Of a DNA stretch of 14,154 nucleotides, positions 13,955 to 14,154 are shown piece after piece (the stretch's first letter is position 1; each line of letters begins with the position of its first letter). The position numbers and the translations under genes were made by a program. The stretch is from contig DGHX01000082.1 in assembly GCA_002392835.1 (NCBI GenBank), positions 1-14,154 of the forward strand, in the 5' to 3' direction. Under the pieces are notes generated by a model that saw nothing but the letters and a program-made list of their open reading frames with translations, searched no databases and had not been told where the DNA came from. This DNA is from Prevotella sp. UBA3837 (GTDB lineage: Bacteria > Bacteroidota > Bacteroidia > Bacteroidales > Bacteroidaceae).

Positions 13955-14154
13955 CCGACGCCACCGACTTCCATTACGTCGACGAGCGCTTTGCCGACCT
14001 GCAGCTGCTGCGCTACCGCTTAGAGGGGTTCCGGCAGCTCACCCTCAGCCAGAAGCAGCTCGTCTACTATCTCTCGCAGGCCACACTCTTCGGCCGTGAC
14101 ATCACCTTCGACCAGTTCTGCAGCTACAACCTGCGCATACGCCGCACCCTCGAG
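13951..14154 (+). CDS. dipeptidyl peptidase III, N-terminal part (runs off the window)
   Basis: The first 68 residues of a protein that continues past the window end with no stop. The start MTDATDFHYVDERFADLQLLRY and the stretches LTLSQKQLVYYLSQATLFGRDI and YNLRIRRTLE resemble the N-terminus of the Bacteroidetes dipeptidyl peptidase III family (zinc peptidases of about 650-680 residues that remove dipeptides from oligopeptides; often misnamed dihydrofolate reductase in annotations). The zinc-site motifs (HExxxH-like) lie beyond the window, so activity cannot be judged. With this start there is no signal peptide, which suggests a cytoplasmic enzyme. It overlaps the HTH gene by ATGA. Recognised from memory of the family, not by search. 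Confidence 0.7.
   Translation, partial: MTDATDFHYVDERFADLQLLRYRLEGFRQLTLSQKQLVYYLSQATLFGRDITFDQFCSYNLRIRRTLE

Overview
The window reads as a chromosomal segment of a Bacteroidales bacterium, most likely Prevotella or a close relative. The reasons are Bacteroidetes-type promoters (TTTG, about 20 bases, TAnnTTTG), protein sequences in the Bacteroides/Prevotella style (fused HisIE, short LysA, long secreted GH127, dipeptidyl peptidase III), and GC-rich genes separated by AT-rich gaps full of short repeats. The genus is an inference from these traits, not from a database search.

Layout. Bases 1-867 hold no convincing gene but are densely structured: a perfect 39-bp inverted repeat pair (8-46 / 147-185), a second pair of 38-bp imperfect inverted repeats (265-302 / 638-675), and, inside the second pair, four perfect odd-centred palindromes whose centres lie exactly 21, 42 and 21 bases apart, followed by a heptamer array. 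A secreted GH127-type glycosidase (868-3264, +) follows, convergent with phoH.

From 3286 to 13275 every gene is on the minus strand. In transcription order these are purU, hisH, hisA, hisF, hisIE, ftsE, lysC, lysA and an unrecognised gene at 5061-6041. After a well-formed promoter at 4969-5000 come an ECF-type sigma factor gene and phoH. The his genes make the middle and late steps of histidine synthesis and release AICAR. lysC and lysA are the first and last steps of lysine synthesis. purU adjusts the formyl-tetrahydrofolate/formate balance that AICAR reuse depends on. hisA and hisF overlap by 40 bp, and most other gaps in the run are filled by AT-rich tandem repeats with 7-9 base periods.

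Beyond purU a divergent promoter pair leads to a small AraC-type DNA-binding protein (13514-13954, +) overlapping by ATGA with the start of a dipeptidyl peptidase III gene that runs off the window end.

Most of the window is housekeeping metabolism. The material least explained by known biology is the non-coding block at 1-867, above all the phased palindrome array, and the unrecognised protein at 5061-6041.
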